Source: Nocardia crassostreae (lineage in GTDB: Bacteria; Actinomycetota; Actinomycetes; Mycobacteriales; Mycobacteriaceae). Taken from it: DNA of 64,000 nucleotides. The stretch is from the NCBI RefSeq assembly GCF_001613405.1, contig NZ_BDCH01000010.1, forward strand, positions 1 through 64,000, given 5' to 3'. Made by a program: the position numbers and the translations under genes. Positions 1 through 8,947 of this stretch are shown here, one piece after another. The stretch's first letter is position 1; every line of letters begins with the position of its first letter. Below the pieces are notes generated by a model. It searched no databases and was not told where the DNA came from. It worked only from the letters and a program-made list of their open reading frames with translations.

Positions 1-1168
1 CGGCGGGGACGCCGATCAGTTCCGCGAGTTCCGCCAGCGTGTCGGCGGTGCGCCACAGACCCGCCTCGACGTACTTCTCGGTCGGCTGGAGCGGCACATT
101 GGCGGCCTTCACCGGCGGCACCGGGCCCTCGGCATCGTCGTAGATCATCCAGAACGGCAGCGACATCGTGCCGTCGCGCAACTGCTCGATGATGTCGCGG
201 CCGAGCCGGTCGTAGGGCGCGGATTCATTGACGAACCGGGTACCCGCCTGATTGACGAAGATCCGGCCGGTGAACCACAGCGCGAAGGCCGCGCGGCCGT
301 CGGGATGGATCAGCCCCGGCGACCACCAGGCCTGATCCATGAGATCGGTGGCCGCACCGGCCGCCATTCCGGCCTCGTGGGCCCTGCCCTGATTGCCCCA
401 CGGCCCCATGGTGTCCCGGGCCGCGCCGGGAACGCCGTAGCGCTGCCGCAGTTCGTCGTTGCCTTCGAAACCGCCCGCCGCCAACAGGACTCCCCGGCGG
501 GCCCGGATGGCGATGCGCTGCCCGTCGCGTTCGACGACGGCGCCGGTCACCGCGCCGTCCTCGGTCACCAGTTCCACCAGCGGCGAGTTCAGGTGCAGGG
601 CAGCGCCGGGATACTTGGCCAGCGCCCGCAGGAACCGGCCCACCAGCGCGCGGCCGCCGATGAGCAGATCCGGTCGCGGATCCCCGTAGCGATCGGCGCC
701 CAGCGGCCCGCGAATCGCGTCGCTCAGCTCGCCGAGTTCGGCGGCGGGCAGCGGCGTCGGAATAATGTGCCGCCTACCGTCCAACCGGGCCTTGGGTGCC
801 TTGCCGAAGTAGTCCGGCCACGGGAACATCTGGAACGACAGATCAGTATCTTGTTCGAGGTATTCGATGACCGCCGCCCCGCCGCGGACGAATGCCTCCT
901 GCAGCTCGGCCGGGGTGCGGTCACCGACCACGGCGTGGAAGTAGGTCAGCGCATCCTCGAGGGTGTCGTCCACGCCCGCACGCCGCAGCACCGGATTGCA
1001 CGGGAACCACATGCCGCCGCCATTGGAGTACGACGTCGTCCCCCCGAATTTGTCGGTGGCCTCCACCAGCGCCACCGTCAATCCCTCGCGGGCCGCCGTA
1101 TACGCCCCGGCCAGGCCGCCGCCCGACCCGGCGACCAGGACATCGACCTCTTCGTTCCAGACCGTCAC
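1..1168 (-). CDS. FAD-binding dehydrogenase, KstD/fumarate-reductase-like (C-terminus beyond window)
   Basis: Partial flavoprotein oxidoreductase running off the left edge; about 389 residues are visible. The N-terminus has a dinucleotide-binding fold (VDVLVAGSGGGLAGA) followed by an acidic strand end (VALVEATDKFGG) and the GGTTSYSNGGGMW stretch typical of the 3-ketosteroid-delta1-dehydrogenase / FAD-binding_2 superfamily. A second nucleotide-contacting strand, GVLLAAGGFEGN, lies near residue 240. The GTG start is chosen because AGGAG sits about 6 nt upstream (revcomp of 1174-1178). It could be a KstD, a KstD-like enoyl reductase or a fumarate-reductase-like enzyme; substrate cannot be decided without the missing C-terminus. 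The next upstream gene on the same strand ends 106 nt away. Confidence 0.8.
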   Translation of the reverse strand, partial: MTVWNEEVDVLVAGSGGGLAGAYTAAREGLTVALVEATDKFGGTTSYSNGGGMWFPCNPVLRRAGVDDTLEDALTYFHAVVGDRTPAELQEAFVRGGAAVIEYLEQDTDLSFQMFPWPDYFGKAPKARLDGRRHIIPTPLPAAELGELSDAIRGPLGADRYGDPRPDLLIGGRALVGRFLRALAKYPGAALHLNSPLVELVTEDGAVTGAVVERDGQRIAIRARRGVLLAAGGFEGNDELRQRYGVPGAARDTMGPWGNQGRAHEAGMAAGAATDLMDQAWWSPGLIHPDGRAAFALWFTGRIFVNQAGTRFVNESAPYDRLGRDIIEQLRDGTMSLPFWMIYDDAEGPVPPVKAANVPLQPTEKYVEAGLWRTADTLAELAELIGVPA

Positions 1169-1274
1169 CGCAACTCCTGCTCTCGCCCCCGCGCTCGACG
1201 GTAGGTGCGGAGCCGAAGGCGCGCACCCGAAGTCCCGCTGGCCAGGAGAACGCGGCGGCGCGCACCCGCCTCTG

Positions 1275-2180
1275 CTACGCGTCCGCCCACGGCACGAGCA
1301 CGAGTTTGCCGCGCAGGCGCCCGGATTCGCCGAGCTTGTGCGCCTCGACGACATCGGCCAGCGACAGGACCCGCTGCACTTCGACGCGCAGCTGTCCGCG
1401 TTCGACCAGATCGGCCAGCTCGCGCAGGTCCGCGGCCGCGGGCTGGACATAGAAGCGATGATAGCGCGGATCGTCGATGGCGTCCTCGCCCTGGGCGTCG
1501 ACGAGACGGCCCTCGGGGCGCAGGATGGTCAGCGAGCGCGCGGTGTAATCGCCGCCGACCAGGTCCAGCACCACATCGACCGGTTCGAGGGATGCGGCGA
1601 AATCGGTTGTGGAGTAATCGATCAGCTCGTCCGCGCCCAGCGCGCGCAGGAATTCGTGATTGGCCGTTCGGGCCGTGCCGATCACGTGCGCCCCGCGGGC
1701 CTTGGCGATCTGCACCGCGAGATGCCCCACGCCGCCCGCGGCGGCATGCACCAGGACTCGCTGCCCCGGGCCCACTCCGGCCAGCGCCTGCCACGCGGTC
1801 AAGGCGGCGCTCGCCAGGTCGGCGGCGTGCACATGGCCGAGGGTCGCGGGCTTGGCGGCGAGGAAATCGGCGGGGGTGACGGTGTATTCGGCGTACGCGC
1901 CCGAGCGGCTCAGCACCATGCCGAAGACCGCGTCCCCCGGCCGGAAGCGTGTGACCCGCGAGCCCACCGCGGCGACCACCCCGGAGACGTCCAGGCCGAG
2001 GGTGAACGGTGGCGGGCCGATCTTGTCGATGGCGCCCGAACGCAGTTTCCGGTCCGCGGCATTCACCGAGGCGGCGGCGACGCGCACCAGCACGTCACCG
2101 GGTCCGGGTTGCGGGATCTCCACCTCCACGGTCTCGAGCACATCCGGTCCGCCGAGGGTTCGCTGACTGATCGCCTTCAT
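1275..2180 (-). CDS. NADP-dependent quinone-oxidoreductase-like MDR enzyme
   Basis: Medium-chain dehydrogenase/reductase of about 301 aa, zinc-independent quinone reductase type. It has the GroES-like N-terminal half (PGPGDVLVRVAAASVNAADRK) and a Rossmann half with the NADPH motif AAAGGVGHLAVQIAK near residue 145. No zinc-ligand cysteine pattern is seen, which fits the quinone oxidoreductase (QOR) branch. Start ATG (MKAISQRTLGG) matches the family N-terminus; the reading frame stays open far upstream but that part is antisense to the next gene. It is divergent from an HxlR regulator across 48 bp, the common arrangement in which the regulator senses an electrophile or quinone and controls the reductase. 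The function in detoxification is inferred. Confidence 0.85.
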   Translation of the reverse strand: MKAISQRTLGGPDVLETVEVEIPQPGPGDVLVRVAAASVNAADRKLRSGAIDKIGPPPFTLGLDVSGVVAAVGSRVTRFRPGDAVFGMVLSRSGAYAEYTVTPADFLAAKPATLGHVHAADLASAALTAWQALAGVGPGQRVLVHAAAGGVGHLAVQIAKARGAHVIGTARTANHEFLRALGADELIDYSTTDFAASLEPVDVVLDLVGGDYTARSLTILRPEGRLVDAQGEDAIDDPRYHRFYVQPAAADLRELADLVERGQLRVEVQRVLSLADVVEAHKLGESGRLRGKLVLVPWADA

Positions 2181-2228
2181 GTCCACGATTCTTCGGAAGG
2201 TGGTATCTGTTGGAAAGAAGGCACTTTC

Positions 2229-2669
2229 ATGATCCCGAGGTTCCCGATGTATACCGGCTGCGACGAGGGGCGATCCCCCAATCTGGTGGAGGACTACCTC
2301 CAGCGGTGCCCGGCCCGCGAGGTGCTGGGGGTGCTCGCCGACAAATGGGTGCCGCTGGTCATGGGCGTGCTGCGGGCGAGCGAAGGGCCGGTTCGCTTCA
2401 ATGAACTGCGCCGCCGACTCGACGGGATCACACAGAAGATGCTCACTCGGACGCTGCGCGAACTGGAGCGCGACGGCTTGGTGCGCCGGTCCGTCTACCC
2501 GACGGTCCCGCCGCGCGTGGAATATTCGCTGACGCCGCTCGGGGAGGACCTGGGTCGGCTCACCCATGCCATGGGGCAGTGGGCGCTGCGCAATGTCGAC
2601 GAAATCACCACCGCGCGCGCCCGATTCGACGAGCTGGCGGCGCGCACGGTGGAACCGGTCAATCCCTGA
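2229..2669 (+). CDS. HxlR-family winged-helix regulator
   Basis: 146-aa DNA-binding protein of the HxlR (DUF24) family. The N-terminal cysteine (CPAREVLGVLADKW) and the winged-helix core (FNELRRRLDGITQKMLTRTLREL) are diagnostic. Start ATG at 2229 is preceded by GAAGG with 7 nt spacing; an ATG at 2247 is an alternative. Divergent from the quinone-oxidoreductase gene, so probable control of that gene and itself through the 48-bp spacer. Its 3' end overlaps the converging methyltransferase by 11 bp. The conserved Cys near residue 28 is the position used by redox/electrophile-sensing members; sensing here is inference. Confidence 0.88.
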   Translation: MIPRFPMYTGCDEGRSPNLVEDYLQRCPAREVLGVLADKWVPLVMGVLRASEGPVRFNELRRRLDGITQKMLTRTLRELERDGLVRRSVYPTVPPRVEYSLTPLGEDLGRLTHAMGQWALRNVDEITTARARFDELAARTVEPVNP

Positions 2670-3297
2670 CGGCCAGCAGGCACGCCTGCTGGAAGCGTTC
2701 GTCCGGGCGCGGTTCCCGAATGAGCCGGGCAATGGTGCGGAATCCAGTGCCGTTCAGGGTTTCCGCGAGCGTGTCCGGCGCCCAGCGGTAGCCGGGGGTC
2801 ACCTTGTGGTCGAACTGCTGCACACCGTCGCGTGCGTCGGGGGCCTGGAAGCCGAACAGGATGTGCCCGCCGGGCCGCAGCACGCGGGCGAACTCGGTCA
2901 GGACGGCGGGTACCCGTTCCGGCGGCGTGTGAATGATGGAGTACCAGGCCACGATTCCGCTCAAGGCGGCATCGTCGAGGTCCAGCTGCTCCATGGAGCC
3001 CACATCGAAACGAATGCCGGGATGGTCGATGCGGGCCAGCCGGATCATCTCCGGGGAGAGGTCGAGGCCGAATACCTCGAGCCCGAGATCGCGCAGATAC
3101 GTGGTGAGCCTGCCCGGACCGCAGCCGAGATCGGCGACCGGTCCCGGCGCGCCCTCGCGGATGTGCGCGGCGAATACCTCGAGCATGGCCCGATCGAAGG
3201 GGCTCGTCGCCAGATGATCCCTGAACATGCTGGTGTACAGCTCGGCCACACCGTTATACGCATCCCGGGTGGCCCGCACATCGTCGACTTCGGTCAC
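2659..3297 (-). CDS. class I SAM-dependent methyltransferase
   Basis: 212-aa Rossmann-fold methyltransferase. Motif I (VADLGCGPGRL, about residue 53), the acidic motif II end (VFGLDLS) and the motif IV region (IVAWYSIIHTPPERV) are visible, then the post-motif LRPGGHILFGFQ strand. The methyl acceptor is unknown. GTG start at 3297 lies 6 nt after a TACGGT -10-like box, so the mRNA may be leaderless and this start is preferred. Converges with and overlaps the HxlR gene by 11 bp. Confidence 0.85.
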   Translation of the reverse strand: MTEVDDVRATRDAYNGVAELYTSMFRDHLATSPFDRAMLEVFAAHIREGAPGPVADLGCGPGRLTTYLRDLGLEVFGLDLSPEMIRLARIDHPGIRFDVGSMEQLDLDDAALSGIVAWYSIIHTPPERVPAVLTEFARVLRPGGHILFGFQAPDARDGVQQFDHKVTPGYRWAPDTLAETLNGTGFRTIARLIREPRPDERFQQACLLAVRD

Positions 3298-3303
3298 GCC
3301 ACA

Positions 3304-3309
3304 ACCGTA
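3304..3309 (-). promoter_or_regulatory. -10 box TACGGT of a predicted leaderless promoter
   Basis: TACGGT ends 6 nt before the GTG start of the methyltransferase, the spacing expected when transcription begins at the start codon. No Shine-Dalgarno sequence is present. Confidence 0.45.
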
Positions 3310-3310
3310 C

Positions 3311-4348
3311 TCAGGAGCCGGTGGCGCCCGTCGACGGTGAGCGCAGGCCCTGATCCATGCCCGCGATGCGGACCGACCAGGTGGTGTCGGGGGTCATGCG
3401 GGTGCGCAACGGCCACAGCGCGAACTCCACGAAGTGGCGGTGATCGCGGAACAGGGCGGGCAGACGCATGCTGTGCCGCCAGGACGCGCGGTCGACGCCC
3501 GGAGGCTGCCAGCCGTTGCCGAGCATGAGATCGGTGACGCGCGGGGTCAGGCCCAGGGCGGCATCGGTGTCCAGGTACACCAGCAGGGCGTCCGGGGTGC
3601 GCACCAGATGGGTGGAACCGCGGGTGCCCGCATCGACGGTCACCTCGGTGTCCTCGGGGGTCTCGATGACCAGACCGGCCAGATCGTCGAAGAACTGGGT
3701 CCATTCGCGACCGGCCGCGCGCTGACCGTGATGCTGTTGTTCCAGGACCAGCCTGCGGGTGCGCTCGGCCGGGTTCACCAGGAACAGGCCGACGGTGTCG
3801 TCATCGGTCACCAGCCCCAGTGACAGCGCGGGCGTGGCCCACACCGGGCCGTGCGCCGGGCCGAGGACGCCGTGCACGGGTGCGCCGAGTTCGGCGCGGA
3901 AGCCGTCGAGGGCGCGGCTGAAGGCGGCCGTCAGCTGATCGCGGACCTCCGCGGGCAGGCCCTCGTCGAAGAGCTGGGATTCGATGCTGTCGCTGAGGGT
4001 GACGCGGATGGATTCGAGTCGCTCACCGTCACAGTTGAATCGGGCGCGGGCCACATCCAGGTGCAGGGGCGTCTTCGCCCAGACCGTGCGGTCGGCCGTG
4101 CCCGGATCGCCCTCCAGGCGCCATCCGGTCGCGCGGGTGAATCGGTCGAGATCGGCGCGCGTCCAGGTCCAGTCGAATGCGCGTGCCGCGGCGGCGATCT
4201 CGATTCCGCCCGCGATATCCACGGTGAGCGGTCCGGTATCGAAGGCCGAGATGGCGTGCTGGCGCAGGAATTCGGCGCGCTGCGACCGTGAGGTCGGGTG
4301 CGGCGGTATGCCCAGCGGCGCGATATCCAGATCCTCGCCGCCCTCCAC
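3311..4348 (-). CDS. hypothetical protein, paralogue of its upstream neighbour (DUF6301-like)
   Basis: 345-aa soluble protein without signal peptide or membrane segment. It shares with the adjacent upstream gene a similar N-terminal signature (AARAFDWTWTRADLDRFTRATGW here versus AALEFKWKWNSRDIGGFARRVGW there, each split across a short run), the phrase LVNPAE, and the order of segments along the chain, so the two are tandem paralogues. The pattern resembles the nocardial DUF6301 family; I am unsure of the name. GTG start directly follows the upstream stop (TGAGTG), implying translational coupling. The function is unknown; tandem DUF pairs of this sort in nocardiae are often immunity-like or secretion-associated, but nothing here proves it. 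Confidence 0.75.
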   Translation of the reverse strand: MEGGEDLDIAPLGIPPHPTSRSQRAEFLRQHAISAFDTGPLTVDIAGGIEIAAAARAFDWTWTRADLDRFTRATGWRLEGDPGTADRTVWAKTPLHLDVARARFNCDGERLESIRVTLSDSIESQLFDEGLPAEVRDQLTAAFSRALDGFRAELGAPVHGVLGPAHGPVWATPALSLGLVTDDDTVGLFLVNPAERTRRLVLEQQHHGQRAAGREWTQFFDDLAGLVIETPEDTEVTVDAGTRGSTHLVRTPDALLVYLDTDAALGLTPRVTDLMLGNGWQPPGVDRASWRHSMRLPALFRDHRHFVEFALWPLRTRMTPDTTWSVRIAGMDQGLRSPSTGATGS

Positions 4349-5218
4349 TCAGGCGTCGGCGACGAGATCGGTGGTCGCGCGCACCGCCAGGGTCTGCAGC
4401 CCGTCGACCAGCCGAGTCGCGAATCGGCTCACCGCCAGGGTGCCCGCCTTGCGCGGCAGCCGCCGCCACCAGTTGGCCTCCCCCGGCGCACCCCACCCGT
4501 CGGCGATCAGCCGCTGCTCCACCTCCGGACCGTATCGCCACGTGGGGTCGACGAATTCACTCCGGCTCAGCTCCGCGTATAGCTCCTCCCCCGACACGCT
4601 GACCTGCATATACCGCCCGCCGGGCGCACTCACGACCAGCCGCGCGTCCGGTGTCAGGGTCTCCAGGAATCCGGCCAGATCCTCCGCCAGCCGCCCCCAC
4701 CCGCCCAACTCCGCCCGCCGCCGCGCCCCCTCGTGCCTGCGCTCCATCCAAAACAGCTGTTCGGCCGGATTCACTAGCAGCACATCGACCGTATTGTCCC
4801 CGATGGCCAGTCCCACAACCAGATTCGGGAAAACCCACCCGGGCCCGTCCTCCGGTCCCGCCCCGTTCTCGGGTTCCCCCCACCGCTCGCTGAATGCCCC
4901 GCGCAACCGCCCGAGCGCATCGCGCAACAGCTCCGCATTCCCGAACCCCCCACCGGCCGGGCAATCCGAAACGGTCACCCGCACATACCCCAGCACCCGC
5001 GGGCTCCCCCAGAACATGGCCGAATCCCACCAAACCCCCAGCCCGGTCCGCGAAAACACGGCCCCCCGCCGCATGGTCCCCACCGCCTCGGGCGCACTCC
5101 ACCCCACGCGCCGCGCGAATCCGCCGATATCCCGCGAATTCCATTTCCACTTGAACTCCAGGGCAGCCCTGACGATCTCGACCGCCCCCGCAGTGTCCAC
5201 CCGAACTTCGAAACCCAC
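4349..5218 (-). CDS. hypothetical protein, DUF6301-like paralogue
   Basis: 289-aa soluble, Trp-rich and Arg-rich protein. The N-terminus reads DTAGAVEIVRAALEFKWKW, then RVGW, a middle VLLVNPAEQLFW, and a C-terminal half with a WRYGPEVEQRL element; all have counterparts in the gene that follows immediately. GTG start; no strong ribosome site. It opens a two-gene unit with the 345-aa paralogue. No catalytic motif, signal peptide or transmembrane segment was seen. Family name is tentative. Confidence 0.72.
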   Translation of the reverse strand: MGFEVRVDTAGAVEIVRAALEFKWKWNSRDIGGFARRVGWSAPEAVGTMRRGAVFSRTGLGVWWDSAMFWGSPRVLGYVRVTVSDCPAGGGFGNAELLRDALGRLRGAFSERWGEPENGAGPEDGPGWVFPNLVVGLAIGDNTVDVLLVNPAEQLFWMERRHEGARRRAELGGWGRLAEDLAGFLETLTPDARLVVSAPGGRYMQVSVSGEELYAELSRSEFVDPTWRYGPEVEQRLIADGWGAPGEANWWRRLPRKAGTLAVSRFATRLVDGLQTLAVRATTDLVADA

Positions 5219-5328
5219 CCAGCGACACTAACTCCGTTCGCGCCCCAGGGGTGCTTCGATCGGCTGCTGGTCTCCGTCGACCGGCTCGCCGCGCTGGCGG
5301 AACGGGGCTGAGCCGGATCGGTTCGGGA

Positions 5329-6240
5329 TCAGGCGGAGGTGCCGAGGAAGGGGGTGATGACGGGGAGCAGCAGGTCGGCGCGATACATGATGTCGTAATG
5401 GGTGGTGCCGGGGACCACGGCCAGGCGCGAGGTGGCCGTGGGATCGGTCTTGCTGCCGCCCAGGCGGGTGATGAACTCTTCCGCGTGGGCGGGGTGGAGG
5501 GCGTCGTCTTCGGCCGTTACGAGGAGGACGTGGGCCTTGACGGCCGCGAGTTGCGGTGTCCAGTCGTAGGGTTCGGTGAGCAGGGTGCGGGTCTTGGTGA
5601 CCAGGGACGACCATGCGGTGGGGTTCGGGGCGACCTTGGCGTACAGGGCGTGCATCGGGGTTTCGAGCATGTTGTCCGGGTTCATGGCCGCCATGCCCGC
5701 CAGCGTGTCCGGCTTCCAGCCGTCGTAGCGGTAGGGGGACGAGGTGATGATCACCTTGTTCACCAGATCCGGTGTGCGGGCGGTGAGTTGGAAGGCCACG
5801 CCGCCGCCCAGCGAGTAGCCGAGCACATCGGCCTTGTGGCCGATCAGGGCGGCGATATCGTCGGCCAGCGTCTCGAAGCGCAGGGGGCGGTCGATATCGG
5901 CGGTGCGGCCGTGCGCCTGCAGATCGACGGTAATGACCTTGCGGGTCTTGGCCAGTTCGGGAAGCAGTGCGCCGAAACTGGATTCGCCGTCGCTGAGACC
6001 GCCGTGCACCAGCACCAGCGGTGTACCCGTGCCGTGCACCTCGTAGTAGAGCTGCAAACCGTTGACGGGCGCGTAGAAGCCCTTGCCGTCGGCGCTCGGC
6101 TTGTCGGCGACGGGCGCGGCCGTGATCGAGGTGCTCGCCCGGTCGGCGTCGGTGGCGGCGCCGGTGCCGCATGCGGTCAGGAGCAGGGCCGACAGGGCCG
6201 CGGCGGCAGCCGCGTACACCGGCTTGTCGAAAGTCTTCAT
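5329..6240 (-). CDS. alpha/beta-hydrolase lipoprotein
   Basis: 303-aa secreted hydrolase. The N-terminus is a lipoprotein signal: a hydrophobic run of alanines and leucines then lipobox LLTAC (Cys about residue 24), so it should be anchored on the outer face of the membrane. The alpha/beta-hydrolase core shows an HG oxyanion strand (LVLVHGGLSDGES), nucleophile elbow GYSLGG, acid candidate in TAEDDALHP and catalytic His in GTTHYD. Length is normal for the family. Substrate unknown. It is last of three closely spaced minus-strand genes (gaps of 25 and 38 nt), probably co-transcribed. Confidence 0.87.
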   Translation of the reverse strand: MKTFDKPVYAAAAAALSALLLTACGTGAATDADRASTSITAAPVADKPSADGKGFYAPVNGLQLYYEVHGTGTPLVLVHGGLSDGESSFGALLPELAKTRKVITVDLQAHGRTADIDRPLRFETLADDIAALIGHKADVLGYSLGGGVAFQLTARTPDLVNKVIITSSPYRYDGWKPDTLAGMAAMNPDNMLETPMHALYAKVAPNPTAWSSLVTKTRTLLTEPYDWTPQLAAVKAHVLLVTAEDDALHPAHAEEFITRLGGSKTDPTATSRLAVVPGTTHYDIMYRADLLLPVITPFLGTSA

Positions 6241-6265
6241 GAGCTTCGCTGTCTGTGTGCAGCCG

Positions 6266-6883
6266 TCAGGAGCGCTGATCGGCTTGGGGGAGATGGACTT
6301 TGGCGTCGTCGTAGTCGCCGGAACGAGTGCTGTCGGAGGTGTAGATCAGGTGCAGGACGCCGGTGGTGAACGGCTGCGCGGAGATCAGCCGCAGCGGAAT
6401 CGGCGTGTCCTGGTCGAACAGGCGTTGCCCGCTACCCAGGGCGATGGGGTGCACCAGCAGGTGCAGTTCATCGATGAGACCCGCCGCCAGCAGCTGCCGC
6501 ACGATCGAGGGGGAACCGCTCATGGCGATATCCGTCGCACCGGGCTGCGCCTTGAGTTCCGTGACGGCCCGCACCAGATCGCCCCGCAGCTGTTCGGAGT
6601 TGCGCCAGGTGAATTCGAGCTCCCGATGGGAGACGACGATCTTGCGGGCGTTACCGAGCGCCTTCGCCATGACCGCGTCCTCGGCCCCGGCGGCCTCCCG
6701 CTCCGGCCAGGCGCCCGCGAAACTGTCATAGGTCACGCGGCCGAGCAGCAGGGTGTCGGCGGTGGCGAGTTGCGCGCCCACGGCCGCGCCCATCTCGTCG
6801 TTGAAGTAGGGGAAGTGCCAGTCCTGCGGTTCGCCGACCACGCCGTCGAGCGAAATGAACAGTCCCGCGGTGAGTTTACGCAT
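6266..6883 (-). CDS. dihydrofolate-reductase-family (RibD C-terminal-like) protein
   Basis: 205-aa member of the DHFR/RibD_C superfamily, probably an NADPH-dependent reductase of unknown substrate. Family signatures: MRKLTAGLFISLDGVV at the N-terminus, ADTLLLGRVTYDSFAGAWP near residue 42, KIVVSHREL, MSGSPSIVRQLLAAGLIDEL and HPIALGSGQRLF near the C-terminus. ATG start is preceded by AGGAG at about 9 nt. Middle gene of the hydrolase-reductase-hydrolase run. A second paralogue lies at 8948-9490. Confidence 0.87.
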   Translation of the reverse strand: MRKLTAGLFISLDGVVGEPQDWHFPYFNDEMGAAVGAQLATADTLLLGRVTYDSFAGAWPEREAAGAEDAVMAKALGNARKIVVSHRELEFTWRNSEQLRGDLVRAVTELKAQPGATDIAMSGSPSIVRQLLAAGLIDELHLLVHPIALGSGQRLFDQDTPIPLRLISAQPFTTGVLHLIYTSDSTRSGDYDDAKVHLPQADQRS

Positions 6884-6921
6884 CGAATTTGCTCCTGATA
6901 GTTATGTGCTCGGACCGCGAA

Positions 6922-7746
6922 TCACGCGGTTTCGGTGAGGAATTCACCGGCGGGCGGGGTCAGCAAGGCGATATTCGGATTGTGACTCAGCTTCGCCAGT
7001 TCGATATGCCGCGCATCCGGCAGCGCCTCGGTAATGGCGCGCGCCGCAGTGCGGAGCAGAGCGCCGCTCTTACCGCCGGAAATGACGAGGGTCGGAACCT
7101 TCACGCCCGACCAGTCCGCCGCGCGCAATGGCTCGCCGCGCATATGCGAACCCATGATCGCCCAATCGTGGGCGGTGGCGGGCGCGGTCGCCAGCAGGTT
7201 CTTCCAGAATGGCGTGAACCGCATGACCGCGACCATGGCCCGCGGCATGCCCATGCCCTGCGTCATATAGAACCGCACCACCTCCGCCCGCCGATCCGCC
7301 GCGATCAGCTCATGCAGCCACACATGCAAATCAGCTGGTGGAACGAAGTTTTCGCGATTCACCACGAACGGCGGCTCGAACGCGATCACCCGGGTGATAC
7401 CCGGCGCCCGGCCCGAAGCGGCCGCCCGCAGCGCCAGCCCGGCGCCCGAGGACCACCCGAACAGCGCGGCCGAACCGCCCGTCGCCTCGATCAGCGCGGC
7501 AATATCGTCGATCTCGTTCTCGACGTCGTACACGCCCGGCGAATCACTACTGTCACCACGTCCGCGGCGGTCGTAATTGATAACCGTGAGCCGATACCGA
7601 TCGGCCAATTGCTGGGCCAGCTCAACCATTTTCGGAAACTTCCGGAAGCTGAACGCGCCGCCGACCAGAATCACCGTACTGGCGTCGCCGCCCACATAGC
7701 GATCGTAGGCGAGGGTGTTTCCCGCAGGGGTGGTAATGGATTCCAT
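6922..7746 (-). CDS. alpha/beta hydrolase (cytosolic)
   Basis: 274-aa hydrolase without signal peptide. Core features: oxyanion strand TVILVGGAFSF, DRRGRGDSSDS loop, nucleophile elbow GWSSG near residue 103, and His in AKLSHNP near the C-terminus. Oxyanion motif is VGGAF rather than HG, as in a subset of alpha/beta hydrolases. First gene of a likely three-gene unit; a 167-bp spacer separates it from the LysR gene upstream on the same strand. Confidence 0.86.
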   Translation of the reverse strand: MESITTPAGNTLAYDRYVGGDASTVILVGGAFSFRKFPKMVELAQQLADRYRLTVINYDRRGRGDSSDSPGVYDVENEIDDIAALIEATGGSAALFGWSSGAGLALRAAASGRAPGITRVIAFEPPFVVNRENFVPPADLHVWLHELIAADRRAEVVRFYMTQGMGMPRAMVAVMRFTPFWKNLLATAPATAHDWAIMGSHMRGEPLRAADWSGVKVPTLVISGGKSGALLRTAARAITEALPDARHIELAKLSHNPNIALLTPPAGEFLTETA

Positions 7747-7913
7747 GAACCGATCTCTCTCGTCCGTTTTCCCGGTCGAAAATCAAGACGGCGCCCGAGT
7801 GCAGAACTCATCGGTGCCGTCGGAAGTCGACCTGACCGAGCATCGCCGGTCGGCGAGAGCGCAACAAGAACGGTTTTCGGAACGGACCGTGTAGCGACGG
7901 TCAACGATGGCGG

Positions 7914-8807
7914 CTACACGTCCGCCGCCGCCTGCTGGATCATCTCGATGAACGGCTGTACCAACGGGTTTCGGCCCGCGCTCGGCCACATCAGGCCGTA
8001 GTCGATCGGCGGGGCGTCGTGGAAGGGGACCCAGACCATGCCGGGGCGGGAGTGGAAACGCTCGGCGCGCGCGGAGACCGTGCTGACGCCCACGCCACTG
8101 CTGACGTGGACCAGGACTTCCGGCCAGAAGTTGGTGGCGGGGCCCTGTGGGATCCGGCGGCCCGAGGGGGTGCGGCGCGGGAAATAGCGGTCCATCCAGT
8201 ACCGGGGAACGCGCTCGTCGGAAATGGTGACCAGCGTGGTGTCCGCCAGATCCTCCAGCGAGACCGAGTCCATGCTCGCGAACGGATGCCCCTCCGGGAC
8301 CATCAGCGCCCGCGGCTCGGAGAACAGGACCGGACCGGTGGTGATATCGGGTTCGGCGATCGGGAACTCGGTGAGCTGCAGATCCACCGCGCCGGACCGC
8401 ATCCGGCCGAGCGGATCGACCAGCTGGATCTCCTCCACGTTCACGATGCTCTCCGGATAGCGGATTCGGAACAGGTCGGTGGCCTTCACGATGAGATTGC
8501 CGCACCACGGGGCGGAGAAGCCCACCGTGATCATCAGCTTCACACTGTTGCCGCGGCTGGCCGCCGTCACACCCGCCGCGATCAACTCGTAGGCCGGGCG
8601 CAGATCGTCGCGCAACTGCCTGCCCACCGGCGTGAGCGCCACCGCGCGGCTGTTCCGCTCGAACAGCGGTGCCCCGATGCGTCTTTCGAGCTGGCGGATG
8701 GTCTGACTGACCCGGCTGGTCGTCACGTGCAAACGCTCCGCAGTCCGGCCGAAGTGCAACTCCTCGGCGAGAGTGAGGAAGGCCTCCAACTCCATCCGTT
8801 CCAGCAT
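7914..8807 (-). CDS. LysR-family transcriptional regulator
   Basis: 297-aa regulator. The N-terminal winged helix-turn-helix is clear (MELEAFLTLAEELHFGRTA then RLHVTTSRVSQTIRQLE and IGAPLFERNSRAVALTPVG). A periplasmic-binding-protein-like effector domain follows from about residue 85. Of two in-frame ATGs, 8807 is favoured because AGGG then lies 6 nt upstream; 8813 is the alternative. Divergent from the RibD-like gene at 8948, and upstream of the hydrolase unit, so either may be the target. Effector unknown. Confidence 0.88.
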   Translation of the reverse strand: MLERMELEAFLTLAEELHFGRTAERLHVTTSRVSQTIRQLERRIGAPLFERNSRAVALTPVGRQLRDDLRPAYELIAAGVTAASRGNSVKLMITVGFSAPWCGNLIVKATDLFRIRYPESIVNVEEIQLVDPLGRMRSGAVDLQLTEFPIAEPDITTGPVLFSEPRALMVPEGHPFASMDSVSLEDLADTTLVTISDERVPRYWMDRYFPRRTPSGRRIPQGPATNFWPEVLVHVSSGVGVSTVSARAERFHSRPGMVWVPFHDAPPIDYGLMWPSAGRNPLVQPFIEMIQQAAADV

Positions 8808-8947
8808 GTCCATCCCTCACATCATGAAGTCGCGCTCAACACAGCGTGCCAGATTTCGATCTTGTCCGCTGCCCCGAATCCGCCCAGTCTGGAAGGTATT
8901 GCAACTGCTCTGAGGATGAATGCAAAGGCCGGAACGGAGGGATTCAG

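Noticed and set aside
1275..2732. 485-codon reading of the quinone-oxidoreductase with N-terminal extension
   Set aside because: The extra 184 codons are the antisense of the HxlR gene; the MDR domain starts at MKAISQ.
5251..6369. Long plus-strand open frame of 372 codons opposite the lipoprotein hydrolase
   Set aside because: Antisense frame of a clear alpha/beta hydrolase; Gly/Val/Arg composition typical of GC-rich shadows, no ribosome site.
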